This document shows positions 23,797-33,605 of a stretch of 52,904 nucleotides of DNA, piece after piece. The first letter of the stretch is position 1. Every line of letters begins with the position of its first letter. This DNA is from an uncultured Lachnospiraceae bacterium (GTDB taxonomy: Bacteria > Bacillota > Clostridia > Lachnospirales > Lachnospiraceae): NCBI GenBank assembly GCA_947626365.1, contig CANQRW010000017.1, forward strand, positions 1 to 52,904, written 5' to 3'. The translations under genes and the position numbers were made by a program. The notes under the pieces are model-generated. The model did not search any database and was not told the origin of the DNA. It was given only the letters and a program-made list of their open reading frames with translations.

Positions 23797-26373
23797 ATGA
23801 ATCTCATCGAAAAGGTATTCGGTACCCACAGTGAGCGGGAACTGAAGATGATATACCCCATCGTAGATAAGATCGTAGCGATGCGGCCGGAGATGATGGC
23901 CCTGTCGGATGAAGAGCTGCGGGGAAAGACTAAGATTTTTAAGGAGCGGCTGGCGGCTGGCCAGACGCTGGATGATATTTTGCCGGAGGCATTTGCGGCA
24001 GTGCGGGAGGCAGCCAGAAGGACGCTTAACATGGAACATTTCCCGGTACAGCTGATCGGCGGAATCGTGCTTCATCAGGGGCGCATCGCTGAGATGAAGA
24101 CCGGTGAAGGAAAGACCCTGGTGTCTACCTGCCCGGCTTATCTGAACGCACTGGCCGGCAAGGGCGTCCACATTGTGACGGTCAATGACTATCTGGCGAA
24201 GCGTGATGCCGAGTGGATGGGCCGGATTCATGAATTTCTGGGCCTGACCGTAGGCGTGGTGCTGAATTCCATGACTGCCGAGGAGAGAAAAAAGGCCTAT
24301 GCCTGCGATATTACTTATGTGACTAACAATGAGCTGGGTTTCGACTATCTGAGAGACAATATGGCCATCTACAAGGAGCAGATGGTCCTGAGAGAACTGG
24401 ATTACGCCATTATCGACGAGGTGGACTCCGTACTGATCGACGAGGCCAGGACGCCTTTGATCATATCCGGTCAGAGCGGCAAGTCCACGAAGCTGTATGA
24501 GGTCTGCGATATTCTGGCCAGACAGCTGCAGCGGGGTGAGGCATCCGGTGAATTTACCAAGATGAACGCCATCATGGGCGAGGATATTGAGGAGACGGGA
24601 GATTTTGTCGTCAATGAGAAGGACAAGGTTGTGAACCTGACGGAGGACGGCGTCCGGAAGGTGGAGGAATTCTTCCATATTGACAACCTGGCCGATCCGG
24701 AGAATCTGGAGATTCAGCACAATATTATCCTGGCCCTCCGCGCCAATAATCTGATGCACCGTGACAAGGATTATGTGGTCAAGGACGACGAAGTCCTGAT
24801 CGTGGACGAGTTTACCGGACGTATTATGCCGGGCCGCCGTTATTCCGACGGCCTGCATCAGGCAATCGAGGCCAAGGAACACGTCAATGTCCGCCGCGAG
24901 AGCAAGACCCTGGCTACCATTACCTTCCAGAATTTCTTCAACAAATTCCGCAAGAAGGCAGGCATGACCGGTACGGCGCTGACGGAAGAGAAGGAGTTCC
25001 GCAACACCTACAGCATGGACGCCATCGAGATTCCCACTAACAAGCCGGTGATCCGCGTGGACCATGACGATGCGGTTTATAAGACCAAGAAAGAGAAATT
25101 CAAAGCCGTGGTGGATGAGGTGGAGATGGCACACGCTAAGGGGCAACCGGTTCTGGTAGGCACCATCACCATTGAGACCTCCGAGATGCTCAGCAAGATG
25201 CTGAACCGCAGGGGGATTCCACACAAAGTGCTGAACGCCAAGTTCCATGAACTGGAGGCGGAGATCGTGGCGGACGCCGGACTTCACGGCGCGGTCACCA
25301 TTGCCACCAACATGGCTGGCCGTGGTACGGATATCAAGCTGGATGATGAGTCCAGGGCGGCAGGCGGCCTGCGGGTCATCGGTACGGAGCGCCATGAGGC
25401 ACGCCGTATTGACAACCAGCTGCGGGGCCGTTCCGGACGTCAGGGAGATCCGGGTGAGTCCAGGTTCTACATCTCGCTGGAAGACGATTTGATGAGACTG
25501 TTTGGCTCTGAACGTCTCATGAGCATGTTCAACGCCCTGGGTGTGCCGGAGGGCGAGCAGATCGAGCACAAGATGCTGTCCAGCGCCATCGAGAAGGCCC
25601 AGAAGAAGATTGAGAACAACAACTATGGCATCCGTGAGAACCTGCTGAAGTATGATGAGGTCATGAATGAGCAGCGCGAAGTGATTTACGCGGAGCGCCG
25701 CCGGGTTCTTGACGGCGATAACATGCGAGATGTGATCCTGAAGATGGTGACGGACATCGTAGAGCACGCCGTGGATATGGCGATTCCGGAGGACGCCGGT
25801 TCGGATAACTGGGATCTGGGAGAATTGAATTCTCTTCTTCTGCCCATTATACCTCTGACGCCGGTGAATCTGGATGAAGTTCAGAAGCAGGGCCTTAAGA
25901 GAAAAGAACTGATCCACATGCTGAAGGAGGAGGCCATCAAGCTGTACGAGGCCAAGGAGGCGGAGTTTCCGGATGCGGAGCAGATTCGTGAGATTGAGCG
26001 TGTGGTCCTTCTGAAGGTCATTGACAATAAATGGATGTCCCATATCGATGATATGGATCAGCTCCGCCAGGGCATCGGGCTTCAGGCCTACGGCCAGAAA
26101 GATCCTCTTGTGGAGTACAAGATGAGCGCCTACGAGATGTTCGACGGCATGACGGCGGCGGTGAAGGAAGACACGGTGCGGATTCTGTTCCATATCCGGG
26201 TAGAACAGAAGGTGGAGCGTGAGCCGGCGGCCAAGGTGACCGGAACCAACCGGGACGACAGCGTGGCTAGGGCTCCCATCCGCAAGGAAGTGAAGAAGAT
26301 CTATCCTAACGATCCCTGTCCCTGCGGAAGCGGAAAGAAATTCAAGCAGTGCCATGGGCGGAAACCGGCCTGA
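23797..26373 (+). CDS. secA: Preprotein translocase ATPase SecA
   Basis: 858 aa, normal length. It drives unfolded preproteins through SecYEG with ATP. Visible: Walker A in [12 protein letters not shown], Walker B and DEAD-like [20 protein letters not shown], preprotein cross-linking domain around 230-360, [13 protein letters not shown], helicase motif VI region [13 protein letters not shown], helical scaffold/wing, and a C-terminal zinc tail [14 protein letters not shown] that binds SecB or phospholipids. AGGAGTG before ATG. prfB follows 136 bases later, a conserved order. No secA2 feature is present. Confidence 0.98.
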   Translation: MNLIEKVFGTHSERELKMIYPIVDKIVAMRPEMMALSDEELRGKTKIFKERLAAGQTLDDILPEAFAAVREAARRTLNMEHFPVQLIGGIVLHQGRIAEMKTGEGKTLVSTCPAYLNALAGKGVHIVTVNDYLAKRDAEWMGRIHEFLGLTVGVVLNSMTAEERKKAYACDITYVTNNELGFDYLRDNMAIYKEQMVLRELDYAIIDEVDSVLIDEARTPLIISGQSGKSTKLYEVCDILARQLQRGEASGEFTKMNAIMGEDIEETGDFVVNEKDKVVNLTEDGVRKVEEFFHIDNLADPENLEIQHNIILALRANNLMHRDKDYVVKDDEVLIVDEFTGRIMPGRRYSDGLHQAIEAKEHVNVRRESKTLATITFQNFFNKFRKKAGMTGTALTEEKEFRNTYSMDAIEIPTNKPVIRVDHDDAVYKTKKEKFKAVVDEVEMAHAKGQPVLVGTITIETSEMLSKMLNRRGIPHKVLNAKFHELEAEIVADAGLHGAVTIATNMAGRGTDIKLDDESRAAGGLRVIGTERHEARRIDNQLRGRSGRQGDPGESRFYISLEDDLMRLFGSERLMSMFNALGVPEGEQIEHKMLSSAIEKAQKKIENNNYGIRENLLKYDEVMNEQREVIYAERRRVLDGDNMRDVILKMVTDIVEHAVDMAIPEDAGSDNWDLGELNSLLLPIIPLTPVNLDEVQKQGLKRKELIHMLKEEAIKLYEAKEAEFPDAEQIREIERVVLLKVIDNKWMSHIDDMDQLRQGIGLQAYGQKDPLVEYKMSAYEMFDGMTAAVKEDTVRILFHIRVEQKVEREPAAKVTGTNRDDSVARAPIRKEVKKIYPNDPCPCGSGKKFKQCHGRKPA

Positions 26374-26509
26374 AAACCGTCCGAAAAGTTAAGCGGGGAT
26401 TCCCGTAATCGCGCCGGCCCCGTGCTTTCATCGGGCCGTGTTCCCGGATATCCCATTGGGAAAGCAGAAGAAGCAATGAGTTTCGCACAGACAGAAAGAA
26501 GGTGACACA

Positions 26510-27626
26510 GTGGTTGAGCTTGACCAGTTTAAGTATACGTTATCAACATTTCAGAAACCATTAGTGGAAGTGAGGGATTCACTTTGACCTGGATAACAAG
26601 GTAAAGCGAATCGCGGAGCTGGACCGCTCCATGGAGGAACCGGGATTCTGGGACGATCCGGACCGGTCCACGAAACTGATGAAAGAAGCCAAGAATCTGA
26701 AGGATACGGTGGAAGGCTTCCGCAGCCTGGAACGTCAGTACGAGGATATCGAGGTGCTGATCGAGATGGGCTATGAGGAAAACGACCCTGAGGTGATTCC
26801 TGAGATTCAGTCCATGCTGGATGAATTCCAGGAGAAACTTGAAGAACTGCGGATCGGGACTCTGCTTTCCGGTCCTTATGACAACAATAACGCAATCCTC
26901 CGCCTGAACGCGGGAGCCGGCGGCACAGAATCCTGCGACTGGTGCAGCATGCTGTACCGGATGTACTGCCGTTGGGCGGACAAAAAGGGCTATTCCACGG
27001 AAGTTCTGGATTTCCTGGATGGTGAAGAAGCCGGGATTAAGTCCGTCACCATTCAGATCAACGGTGAGAACGCCTACGGCTACCTGAAATCGGAGCACGG
27101 GGTTCACCGCCTGGTTCGTATCTCGCCCTTCAACGCGGCAGGAAAACGGCAGACCTCTTTCGTATCCTGCGATGTGATGCCGGATATTGAGGAGGATCTG
27201 GATGTGGATATCAATCCGGACGATCTGCGGATCGATACCTACCGTTCCAGCGGAGCCGGCGGTCAGCACATCAACAAGACTTCCTCGGCAGTGCGTATCA
27301 CCCATATCCCGACGGGCGTGGTGGTGCAGTGCCAGAATGAGCGGTCCCAGTTTCAGAACAAGGACAAGGCCATGCAGATGCTGAAGGCCAAGCTGTTTAT
27401 CCTGAAGCAGCAGGAGAACGCGGCTAATCTGTCGGATATTCGCGGCGACGTGGCGGATATTGCTTGGGGCAGCCAGATCCGTTCCTATGTGCTTCAGCCC
27501 TATACCATGGTGAAGGATCACAGAACCAACGAGGAAAGCGGCAATGTGAACGCGGTGCTGGATGGCGGCATCGATCCGTTTATCAGCGCGTATCTGAGAT
27601 GGAGCCGGCTGAACGGAAAAAAATAG
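26510..27626 (+). CDS. prfB: Peptide chain release factor 2 with programmed +1 frameshift
   Basis: 371 aa after frameshifting. The zero frame starts at GTG 26510 (after AGAAGGTG) and runs 25 codons to CTT TGA (26582-26587). Ribosomes slip +1 on CTT and continue with GAC at 26586. With this splice the SPF anticodon-like motif falls at residues 205-207 and the catalytic GGQ at 250-252, exactly the usual RF2 numbering, which supports the start and shift. RF2 reads UGA and UAA. Low RF2 favours the shift, giving autoregulation. A reader ignoring the shift would start the gene too late, at an internal ATG. It lies downstream of secA, a conserved arrangement. Confidence 0.96.
26572..26588 (+). promoter_or_regulatory. 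prfB programmed frameshift site
   Basis: The Shine-Dalgarno-like GAGGG (26572-26576) is followed after five bases by CTT-TGA-C (26582-26588). The SD-to-slip spacing is a little longer than in E. coli. TGA is the stop codon read by RF2 itself. Confidence 0.9.
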
Positions 27627-27704
27627 TTGCATCGATGGAATGATTGTGGTAATATCTTTCCCATGAGCACAGATGTGCATGGTATGCGCACAGAGGAGAC
27701 GTTC

Positions 27705-28148
27705 ATGGCAGAGAAGAATAAATATTTTGTAGTGACGAAAAAAGCAGTGCCGGAAGTACTTCTGAAGGTGGTGGAGGCCAAGAGGCTTCTGGAGTCTGAG
27801 AAAGTGATGACGGTACAGGAGGCTGCGGCGGTTGTGGGCATCAGCCGCAGTTCCTTTTATAAGTACAAGGATGATATTTTTCCGTTTTACGACAATTCGA
27901 AAGGTAAGACAGTGACCTTTGTGACCATCATGGATGATGTGCAGGGGTTATTGTCTGACCTTTTGCATATTGTAGCCGACTATAAGGCCAATATCCTGAC
28001 GATTCATCAGAGTATTCCCGTCAATGGCGTGGCTACGCTTACCCTGAGCGTGGAGGTGCGGACGGACACAGAGGATGTGTCACGCATGGTGGAAGATATT
28101 GAGAGTATGGAAGGCATACATTCCGTGAAAATATTAGCTAGGGAGTAG
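27705..28148 (+). CDS. ACT domain protein (PheB/UPF0735-like)
   Basis: 147 aa from ATG 27705, after AGAGGAGAC. The N-terminal part carries a helix-turn-helix-like segment (TVQEAAAVVGISRSSFYKYK, about residues 40-59), and the C-terminal half is an ACT domain (FVTIMDDVQGLLSDLLHIVADYKANILTIHQ) that usually binds an amino acid. The homoserine dehydrogenase gene begins five bases after its stop, so the two form an operon. It is likely a small amino-acid-sensing regulator of threonine/methionine-branch synthesis. The PheB name from Bacillus implies chorismate mutase, but that activity was never well supported and is not assumed here. Confidence 0.85.
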   Translation: MAEKNKYFVVTKKAVPEVLLKVVEAKRLLESEKVMTVQEAAAVVGISRSSFYKYKDDIFPFYDNSKGKTVTFVTIMDDVQGLLSDLLHIVADYKANILTIHQSIPVNGVATLTLSVEVRTDTEDVSRMVEDIESMEGIHSVKILARE

Positions 28149-28152
28149 AGAT

Positions 28153-29391
28153 ATGATTTATGCGGCAATTATGGGATACGGAACCATCGGTTCCGGTGTC
28201 TTTGAAGTTCTTGAGAAGAATAAGGATAAGATAGCGGCTGCTGCAGGGCAGCCGATTGAGGTGAAATATGTGCTGGATCTCCGGGATTTTCCCGGCACGC
28301 CGGTGGAGGATAAAGTGATCCATGATTTTTCTGTGATCGAGAAAGATCCGGAGGTTCAGCTGGTAGTGGAGACCATGGGCGGACTGAACCCGTCCTACCC
28401 CTTTGTAAAGGCCTGCCTGCTGGCGGGAAAGCATGTGTCTACTTCCAACAAGGCCCTGGTGGCGGCTTATGGTACGGAGCTTCTTGCCATTGCCAGGGAG
28501 AAGGGTGTGAATTTTCAGTTTGAAGCCAGCGTAGGCGGCGGAATCCCTGTTATCCGCACTATGTATCGGGCCATGGCCGGAGATAAGATTCAGGAGATTA
28601 CAGGAATTCTGAACGGCACTACCAATTACATACTGACGAAGATGGATCAGGAGGGCTGGTCTTTTAAGGAGGCATTAAAGGAGGCACAGGCCCTGGGCTA
28701 TGCGGAACAGAATCCGGAGGCGGACGTAGAGGGTTATGACACCTGCCGGAAGATCGCTATTCTGACTGCCCTTGCCACGGGCCGGGAGGTGGATTACCAG
28801 GAGATCCCCACAGAGGGAATCACAGAGATCTGCGCGGAGGATCTGCGGTATGCGGATGCGCTGGGATTGTCGGTGAAGCTGGTAGGTTCCAGCCAGGTTC
28901 AGGGAAAGGACGCGATGGTATGGGTAGCGCCTCTTATGGTAGGCAAGGACAACCCCCTGTATGGCGTCAATGACGTGTATAATGCGGTTCTGATAAAAGG
29001 CAACATGCTCGGTACCAGTATGTATTACGGCAGCGGAGCGGGCAAGCTTCCCACGGCCAGCGCGGTGGTTGCGGATATGATTGAGGAAGCCCAGAACCTG
29101 AATTGTCATGTGTCTATGGGATGGAGTGATGAGAAACTAAAGGTTCAGCCGTCGGACAATTCTGTTTACCGATATTTCCTCCGCATATCCGGTAAGTTTG
29201 AGGAGCTGCATCATGCGGCGGAACACTATCTGGGCGAGTGCAGAATTGCTCTTCTGGAAGGACTTAATGAATTCGCGGTGCTTACAGAGCCCATGGAGAA
29301 GAGCGCTTTTGAGCAGGCCAGGGGCCGGCTTTCGGAGATGCTGGCCCAGTCCGGCGACAGGATCATTCAGGTTATCCATGCAGAGGCCTGA
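28153..29391 (+). CDS. hom: Homoserine dehydrogenase
   Basis: 412 aa. It reduces aspartate semialdehyde to homoserine for threonine and methionine synthesis. Rossmann motif GYGTIGSGV, STSNKALVAAYG, and the catalytic signature GILNGTTNYILTKM with nearby Lys/Glu/Asp residues (YAEQNPEADVEGYD). The last ~80 residues form an ACT-like domain (YRYFLRISGK...), the usual feedback site for threonine. Start just after GGGAGTAGAG. No thrB or thrC gene is in the window. Cotranscribed with the ACT protein upstream. Confidence 0.95.
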   Translation: MIYAAIMGYGTIGSGVFEVLEKNKDKIAAAAGQPIEVKYVLDLRDFPGTPVEDKVIHDFSVIEKDPEVQLVVETMGGLNPSYPFVKACLLAGKHVSTSNKALVAAYGTELLAIAREKGVNFQFEASVGGGIPVIRTMYRAMAGDKIQEITGILNGTTNYILTKMDQEGWSFKEALKEAQALGYAEQNPEADVEGYDTCRKIAILTALATGREVDYQEIPTEGITEICAEDLRYADALGLSVKLVGSSQVQGKDAMVWVAPLMVGKDNPLYGVNDVYNAVLIKGNMLGTSMYYGSGAGKLPTASAVVADMIEEAQNLNCHVSMGWSDEKLKVQPSDNSVYRYFLRISGKFEELHHAAEHYLGECRIALLEGLNEFAVLTEPMEKSAFEQARGRLSEMLAQSGDRIIQVIHAEA

Positions 29392-29403
29392 GGGGTGCGG
29401 ATA

Positions 29404-29838
29404 ATGATCAGGCTGCGGACTGTGTGGAATATAATCAGGCAGGGAGGAGGAATCCCCTGCCTGTTTCATCTTCTGACCGGACTTTACTGCCCCGGCTGCG
29501 GAGGGACCAGGGCTGTCTGGTATCTCCTTCACGGCCAGATATTAAAAAGCGTCCAGTACCATCCGCTGGTTCTTTATATGGCTTTGGTTCTGGGGACAGA
29601 GCTTATCTGCCGGTTAAGGGTGAAAATGGAATATCGGCGTGGCGGAAGGACTGAGCGGAAGACTAAACAGGCCGATGAGAGCGTGTGTTGCTCTGGCGCG
29701 TTTTCCCCTCCCCTTCCTATGAGGCGGTATGAGAAAGAGGTAATTCTCGGGACGGTAATCGTGCTGGTCAACTGGATTTTCAAAAATTACATGCTGGTTG
29801 CCCGGGGAATCGATCTTTTGTCGGAAAACCTGTACTGA
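29404..29838 (+). CDS. DUF2752 membrane protein
   Basis: 144 aa from ATG 29404, placed by AGGGG (29391-29395); an in-frame GTG nine bases earlier is possible. It has the DUF2752 hallmark GLYCPGCGGTRAVWYLLHG (residues ~25-43) with two Cys and a conserved Arg, followed by two membrane segments. The stretch of residues 68-100 is hydrophilic and rich in Arg/Lys/Glu, unlike short family members, so it may be a lineage-specific insert. Function unknown for the family. It starts 12 bases after hom and probably rides on that operon. Confidence 0.8.
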   Translation: MIRLRTVWNIIRQGGGIPCLFHLLTGLYCPGCGGTRAVWYLLHGQILKSVQYHPLVLYMALVLGTELICRLRVKMEYRRGGRTERKTKQADESVCCSGAFSPPLPMRRYEKEVILGTVIVLVNWIFKNYMLVARGIDLLSENLY

Positions 29839-29883
29839 AGAAAACGTGGAAAGTATGCTGCGGGTATGCTTTCCCGCGTAAAC

Positions 29884-29920
29884 AAAAGCGGCTGAACTCT
29901 TTTCTGGAGCAGCCGCTTTG
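29884..29920. terminator. Bidirectional hairpin between convergent genes
   Basis: AAAGCGGCTG (29885-29894) pairs perfectly with CAGCCGCTTT (29910-29919), flanked by A- and T-rich ends on both strands. It can stop transcription from the DUF2752 side and from the Q/N/P-rich protein side. Confidence 0.7.
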
Positions 29921-29932
29921 TCATATTCGGTA

Positions 29933-30649
29933 TTATTGATTCTGAGAATCATTCTGGGAATCGTAAATGTCCTCGTAGATGTCTTCGTATATTTTCTGGT
30001 ATTCCGGACTGCTTAAGATCTTCCGGTATTCCGGACTGTTGAAAAGGCCGATCAGCAGAGTCATGGCGATGCTCATGAGAATGGCGAAAATAGCCATGAT
30101 CAATCCGGCCACGGCGAATCCGCTTAATGGCCTGCCCTTTTTTGACAGAATCATCAGTACGATGGCTGTGACAGCCAGCGGGAACTGAACCAATGGACTG
30201 CAGCAGCAGCTGATCAGTGCCAGGATTCCAACGATCATGGAAGCCAGTGCCAGGCCGTTGGACTCCTTTGGATGATTGTACTGTTGGTATTGGTTTTGCT
30301 GCCAGCCCTGGGGAGTCCCGTTCTGCTGGTATTGGTTCTGCTGCCAGCTGTTTTGGGGTCCGCTCTGCTGGTATTGGTTCTGCTGCCAGTTATTCTGCGG
30401 ACCGTTCTGGGGATTCTGCCAGCCCTGCCAAGGCCCATTCTGAGGGTTCTGCCAGCCGGGGTTATCCTGGGGCTGAGGCTGCTGCCAGCCGGGGTTGTCC
30501 TGGGGCTGAGGGTTCTGCCAGCCGGGGTTGTCCTGAGGCTGGGGCTGCTGCCAGCCGGAACTGTCCTGGGGCTGGGGAGATCTGCCGTTGGGATTGCTGT
30601 CTGTATTCTGGTTATCCGGGTTCTGCTCCGGTTCTTTGTAATCGTCCAT
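29933..30649 (-). CDS. Q/N/P/W-rich membrane protein with DUF4190-like domain
   Basis: 238 aa. Residues 1-125 are low complexity with repeated units PQPQDNPGWQ and QQNQYQQ, starting just after the N-terminus; no signal peptide. Residues about 130-155 (GLALASMIVGILALISCCCS) and 158-210 form two to three membrane helices of the DUF4190 type. The tail is short and acidic (IYEDIYEDIYDSQND). A cytosolic repeat region attached to small membrane domains is common in Firmicutes, and function is unknown. GGAGGATG lies before the start codon. It is divergent from tex across 152 bases. The repeat block has stretches of near-identical 30 bp DNA units. Confidence 0.8.
   Translation of the reverse strand: MDDYKEPEQNPDNQNTDSNPNGRSPQPQDSSGWQQPQPQDNPGWQNPQPQDNPGWQQPQPQDNPGWQNPQNGPWQGWQNPQNGPQNNWQQNQYQQSGPQNSWQQNQYQQNGTPQGWQQNQYQQYNHPKESNGLALASMIVGILALISCCCSPLVQFPLAVTAIVLMILSKKGRPLSGFAVAGLIMAIFAILMSIAMTLLIGLFNSPEYRKILSSPEYQKIYEDIYEDIYDSQNDSQNQ
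30290..30570 (-). repeat. Tandem Q/N/P-coding repeats
   Basis: Degenerate in-frame units of about 30 bp (PQPQDNPGWQ) and a set encoding WQQNQYQQ repeat six or more times within the gene at 29933-30649. They are imperfect copies, consistent with slippage and gene conversion. Confidence 0.7.
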
Positions 30650-30801
30650 ACTGTCATCCTCCGTATTATTTTACTGCTATAATCCTATCACAAATTTTTT
30701 TTACTGTCTAGACGCAACGGAGGATTCGCTATATAATGATTGTTACAGTTCATTTGTGATCAGCGGCGGCAGCCGTAGCGTGCCGCCGGCAGGAGAGATT
30801 T

Positions 30802-32943
30802 ATGGATATTATCAAAGTATTGCAGGAAGAGCTTAAGATCGGACGCGGACAGGCGGAGGCGGCGGTAAAGCTGATTGACGAGGGGAATACCATTCCTTTT
30901 ATTGCCCGTTACCGGAAGGATGTGACGGGGTCCCTGGACGATCAGGTGCTGAGAAATCTGGATGAGCGTCTTCGGTATCTCCGCAATCTGGAGGAGAAAA
31001 AAGAGCAGGTGCTGTCCAGCATAGGGGAGCAGGGAAAGCTGACCCCGGAACTGGAACAGCAGATCAAAGAAGCGATGACTCTGGTGGCGGTGGAAGACCT
31101 GTACCGGCCATACCGCCCCAAGAGAAGAACCAGGGCCACCATTGCTCAGGAGAAAGGCCTGGGCCCCCTGGCAGATGCCATTGCCCTCCAGATGACGAAG
31201 GAACCGCTGGAGATACTGGCGGCAGCCTACATATCGGAGGAGAAAGGCGTGGCGTCCGCGGAAGAGGCGATTGCCGGGGCAAAGGATATTCTGGCGGAGC
31301 GGATTTCCGACGAGGCGGATTACCGGACCTACATCCGCAATACGACCATGAACCAGGGAACCATTCAGTCTGAGGCGAAGGATCCCAAGGCGGAGTCGGT
31401 CTATGAGATGTACTATCAGTATGAGGAAACCATACGGAAAGCGGCCGGCCACAGGATTCTGGCTCTGAACCGGGGCGAGGAAGAGAAATTCCTGACAGTG
31501 AAGATTACAGCTCCGGAAGAGCAGATTCTCCGTTACCTGGAGAAACAGGTGATCATCCGGGACAACCCTTACACCACGCCTGTTCTTAAGGATGTGGCGG
31601 CGGACAGCTACAGCCGCCTGATCGCGCCTTCCATTGAACGTGAGATCCGCAATGATCTGACGGAGAAGGCGGAGGACGGCGCTATCAAGGTCTTCGGCAG
31701 GAATCTGGAACAGCTTCTGATGCAGCCGCCGATTGTAGGAAACGTGGTCCTTGGCTGGGATCCGGCCTTTCGGACCGGCTGCAAACTGGCGGTAGTGGAT
31801 GCCACCGGCAAGGTGCTGGATACGGTGGTGATTTATCCGACCGCCCCTCAGTTTAAAGTCCGTGAGGCGAAGGAGACCCTGAAGAAACTGATTAAAAAAT
31901 ATCATATCACCCTGATTTCCGTGGGCAACGGCACAGCATCCCGGGAGTCGGAGCAGGTGATTGTAGAATTCTTAAAAGAAATTCCGGAGAAGGTTCAGTA
32001 CGTGATCGTCAATGAGGCCGGAGCTTCCGTGTACTCTGCCAGCAAGCTGGCGACAGAGGAATTCCCTCAGTTTGATGTGGGACAGCGAAGCGCCGCTTCC
32101 ATTGCCCGTCGGCTCCAGGACCCGCTGGCGGAGCTGGTAAAGATCGATCCCAGATCTATCGGCGTGGGACAGTATCAGCACGATATGAATCAGAAAAAGC
32201 TGAGTACGGCCCTTCAGGCGGTGGTGGAAGACTGCGTGAACAGGGTAGGCGTAGATCTGAATACGGCGTCTGCTCCGCTTCTGGAGTATGTGTCCGGCAT
32301 CAGCAAGGCGCTGGCAAAGAACATTGTGGCTTACCGGGAGGAGAATGGCGCTTTCCGAAGCCGTGCCCAGCTTCTTAAGGTGGCCAAGCTTGGTCCCAAG
32401 GCCTATGAGCAGTGCGCCGGATTCATGCGGATTCAGGGAGGAAAGAATCCTCTGGATGCCACCTCGGTTCATCCGGAAAGCTACGGAGCGGCCGAGCAGC
32501 TTTTGAAGCGGCTTGGCTATCAGCCGGAAGATATTGTGAAAGGCGGCCTTCCCGGTATCAGCCGGAAAGTGTCGGATTACAAAAAGCTGGCTCAGGAACT
32601 GGAGATTGGCGAGATGACCCTGCGGGATATTGTTAAGGAACTGGAGAAACCGGCCAGAGATCCCAGAGATGAGATGCCCAAGCCCATTCTCAGAAGCGAT
32701 ATTCTGGAGATGAAGGATCTGACGCCGGGTATGGTTCTCAAGGGAACGGTCCGCAATGTCATTGATTTCGGGGCTTTCGTGGATATCGGCGTCCACCAGG
32801 ACGGCCTTGTCCACATTTCCCAGATGTCGGACAAGTATATCAAACATCCGATGGAAGTGGTCAGCGTCGGCGACATCGTGGAAGTAAAGGTGCTGAGCGT
32901 GGATCTGGCGAAGAAGCGGATTGCCCTGACCATGAAATTGTGA
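30802..32943 (+). CDS. tex: Tex family S1 RNA-binding transcription accessory protein
   Basis: 713 aa, full length. An N-terminal helical region (ELKIGRGQAEAAVKLIDEGNTIPFIARYRKD) is followed by a YqgF/RNase H-like core (about 310-440, GWDPAFRTGCKLAVVD), helix-hairpin-helix DNA-binding repeats (about 490-560, LNTASAPLLEYVSGI) and a C-terminal S1 domain (about 640-713, MVLKGTVRNVIDFGAFVDIGVHQDGLVH). Tex proteins bind nucleic acids and associate with transcription and ribosomes; their exact reaction is not settled. GGCAGGAGAG before ATG. Divergent from the Q/N/P-rich protein. Confidence 0.95.
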   Translation: MDIIKVLQEELKIGRGQAEAAVKLIDEGNTIPFIARYRKDVTGSLDDQVLRNLDERLRYLRNLEEKKEQVLSSIGEQGKLTPELEQQIKEAMTLVAVEDLYRPYRPKRRTRATIAQEKGLGPLADAIALQMTKEPLEILAAAYISEEKGVASAEEAIAGAKDILAERISDEADYRTYIRNTTMNQGTIQSEAKDPKAESVYEMYYQYEETIRKAAGHRILALNRGEEEKFLTVKITAPEEQILRYLEKQVIIRDNPYTTPVLKDVAADSYSRLIAPSIEREIRNDLTEKAEDGAIKVFGRNLEQLLMQPPIVGNVVLGWDPAFRTGCKLAVVDATGKVLDTVVIYPTAPQFKVREAKETLKKLIKKYHITLISVGNGTASRESEQVIVEFLKEIPEKVQYVIVNEAGASVYSASKLATEEFPQFDVGQRSAASIARRLQDPLAELVKIDPRSIGVGQYQHDMNQKKLSTALQAVVEDCVNRVGVDLNTASAPLLEYVSGISKALAKNIVAYREENGAFRSRAQLLKVAKLGPKAYEQCAGFMRIQGGKNPLDATSVHPESYGAAEQLLKRLGYQPEDIVKGGLPGISRKVSDYKKLAQELEIGEMTLRDIVKELEKPARDPRDEMPKPILRSDILEMKDLTPGMVLKGTVRNVIDFGAFVDIGVHQDGLVHISQMSDKYIKHPMEVVSVGDIVEVKVLSVDLAKKRIALTMKL

Positions 32944-33098
32944 GAAGAAAGCGGCATGATTTCCAGCGGAGCGGAGGAAAAGCACGGCGCGGATTCCGGC
33001 AAGACAGAGAAAAAGACTACGTGGTTTCCGGTAGGATAAGGGAAAATGTAGCATGGCTTTCGGAAAAAAGATGCCGGCACAATGGAGGAGAATAGCGC

Positions 33099-33605
33099 AT
33101 GAGTGAGAAGAAAGAACTGAAATTCCATGTCCGCATGGAGACAGGGGATCTGTGGAGGTTTTCCATGTACCATGCCAACAAAAGCTATATGGGCGTGTTC
33201 AACCTGCTGTTTACAGTGGTGCCGATTTATCTGCTGTTTTTCCAGGGGGAAGACCTTCTGCTGCCTCAGCGGTTTCTGCTGGTGGTATGCGCCTGTATGT
33301 TTTCCGTGATTCAGCCCTCTCTTCTTCTTTTGAAAGCCAGGCGGCAGTCCATGAGCAGAGCTGTCCGGGAGCCTCTTGTCATTACATTCCGCGAGGAAGG
33401 ACTGCTGATCGAGCAGGCGGAAGAACAGCTGGAGCTGGAGTGGGACCGGGTCAGCCAGGCAAAGCATATTCCGGGAGAACTGATCATCTACACGGACCGG
33501 ATTCATGCTTATCTTCTGCCGGACCGTGTTGTGGGAGACCGCAGACAGGAACTGACGGAATATTTAAAAGGCCATCTGCCTGAAGAGAGGTGCAAACGGC
33601 TGTGA
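33099..33605 (+). CDS. YcxB-like membrane protein
   Basis: 168 aa. N-terminal beta segment (LKFHVRMETGDLW), two membrane helices at about 37-52 and 59-80, and a C-terminal YcxB-like domain (ITFREEGLLIEQ...ELEWDRVSQAKHIPGELIIYTD). The family has no known biochemical role. It overlaps the next gene by four bases (GTGA), so it is cotranslated with tsaE. Its last codons contain a 24-bp stretch that reappears as the start of tsaE. The ATG has GGAGGAGAA upstream. Confidence 0.7.
   Translation: MSEKKELKFHVRMETGDLWRFSMYHANKSYMGVFNLLFTVVPIYLLFFQGEDLLLPQRFLLVVCACMFSVIQPSLLLLKARRQSMSRAVREPLVITFREEGLLIEQAEEQLELEWDRVSQAKHIPGELIIYTDRIHAYLLPDRVVGDRRQELTEYLKGHLPEERCKRL

Noticed and set aside
23779-26355. 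858-residue minus-strand open frame antisense to secA
   Set aside because: Exact shadow of secA over its whole length, a common effect of codon bias in this genome.
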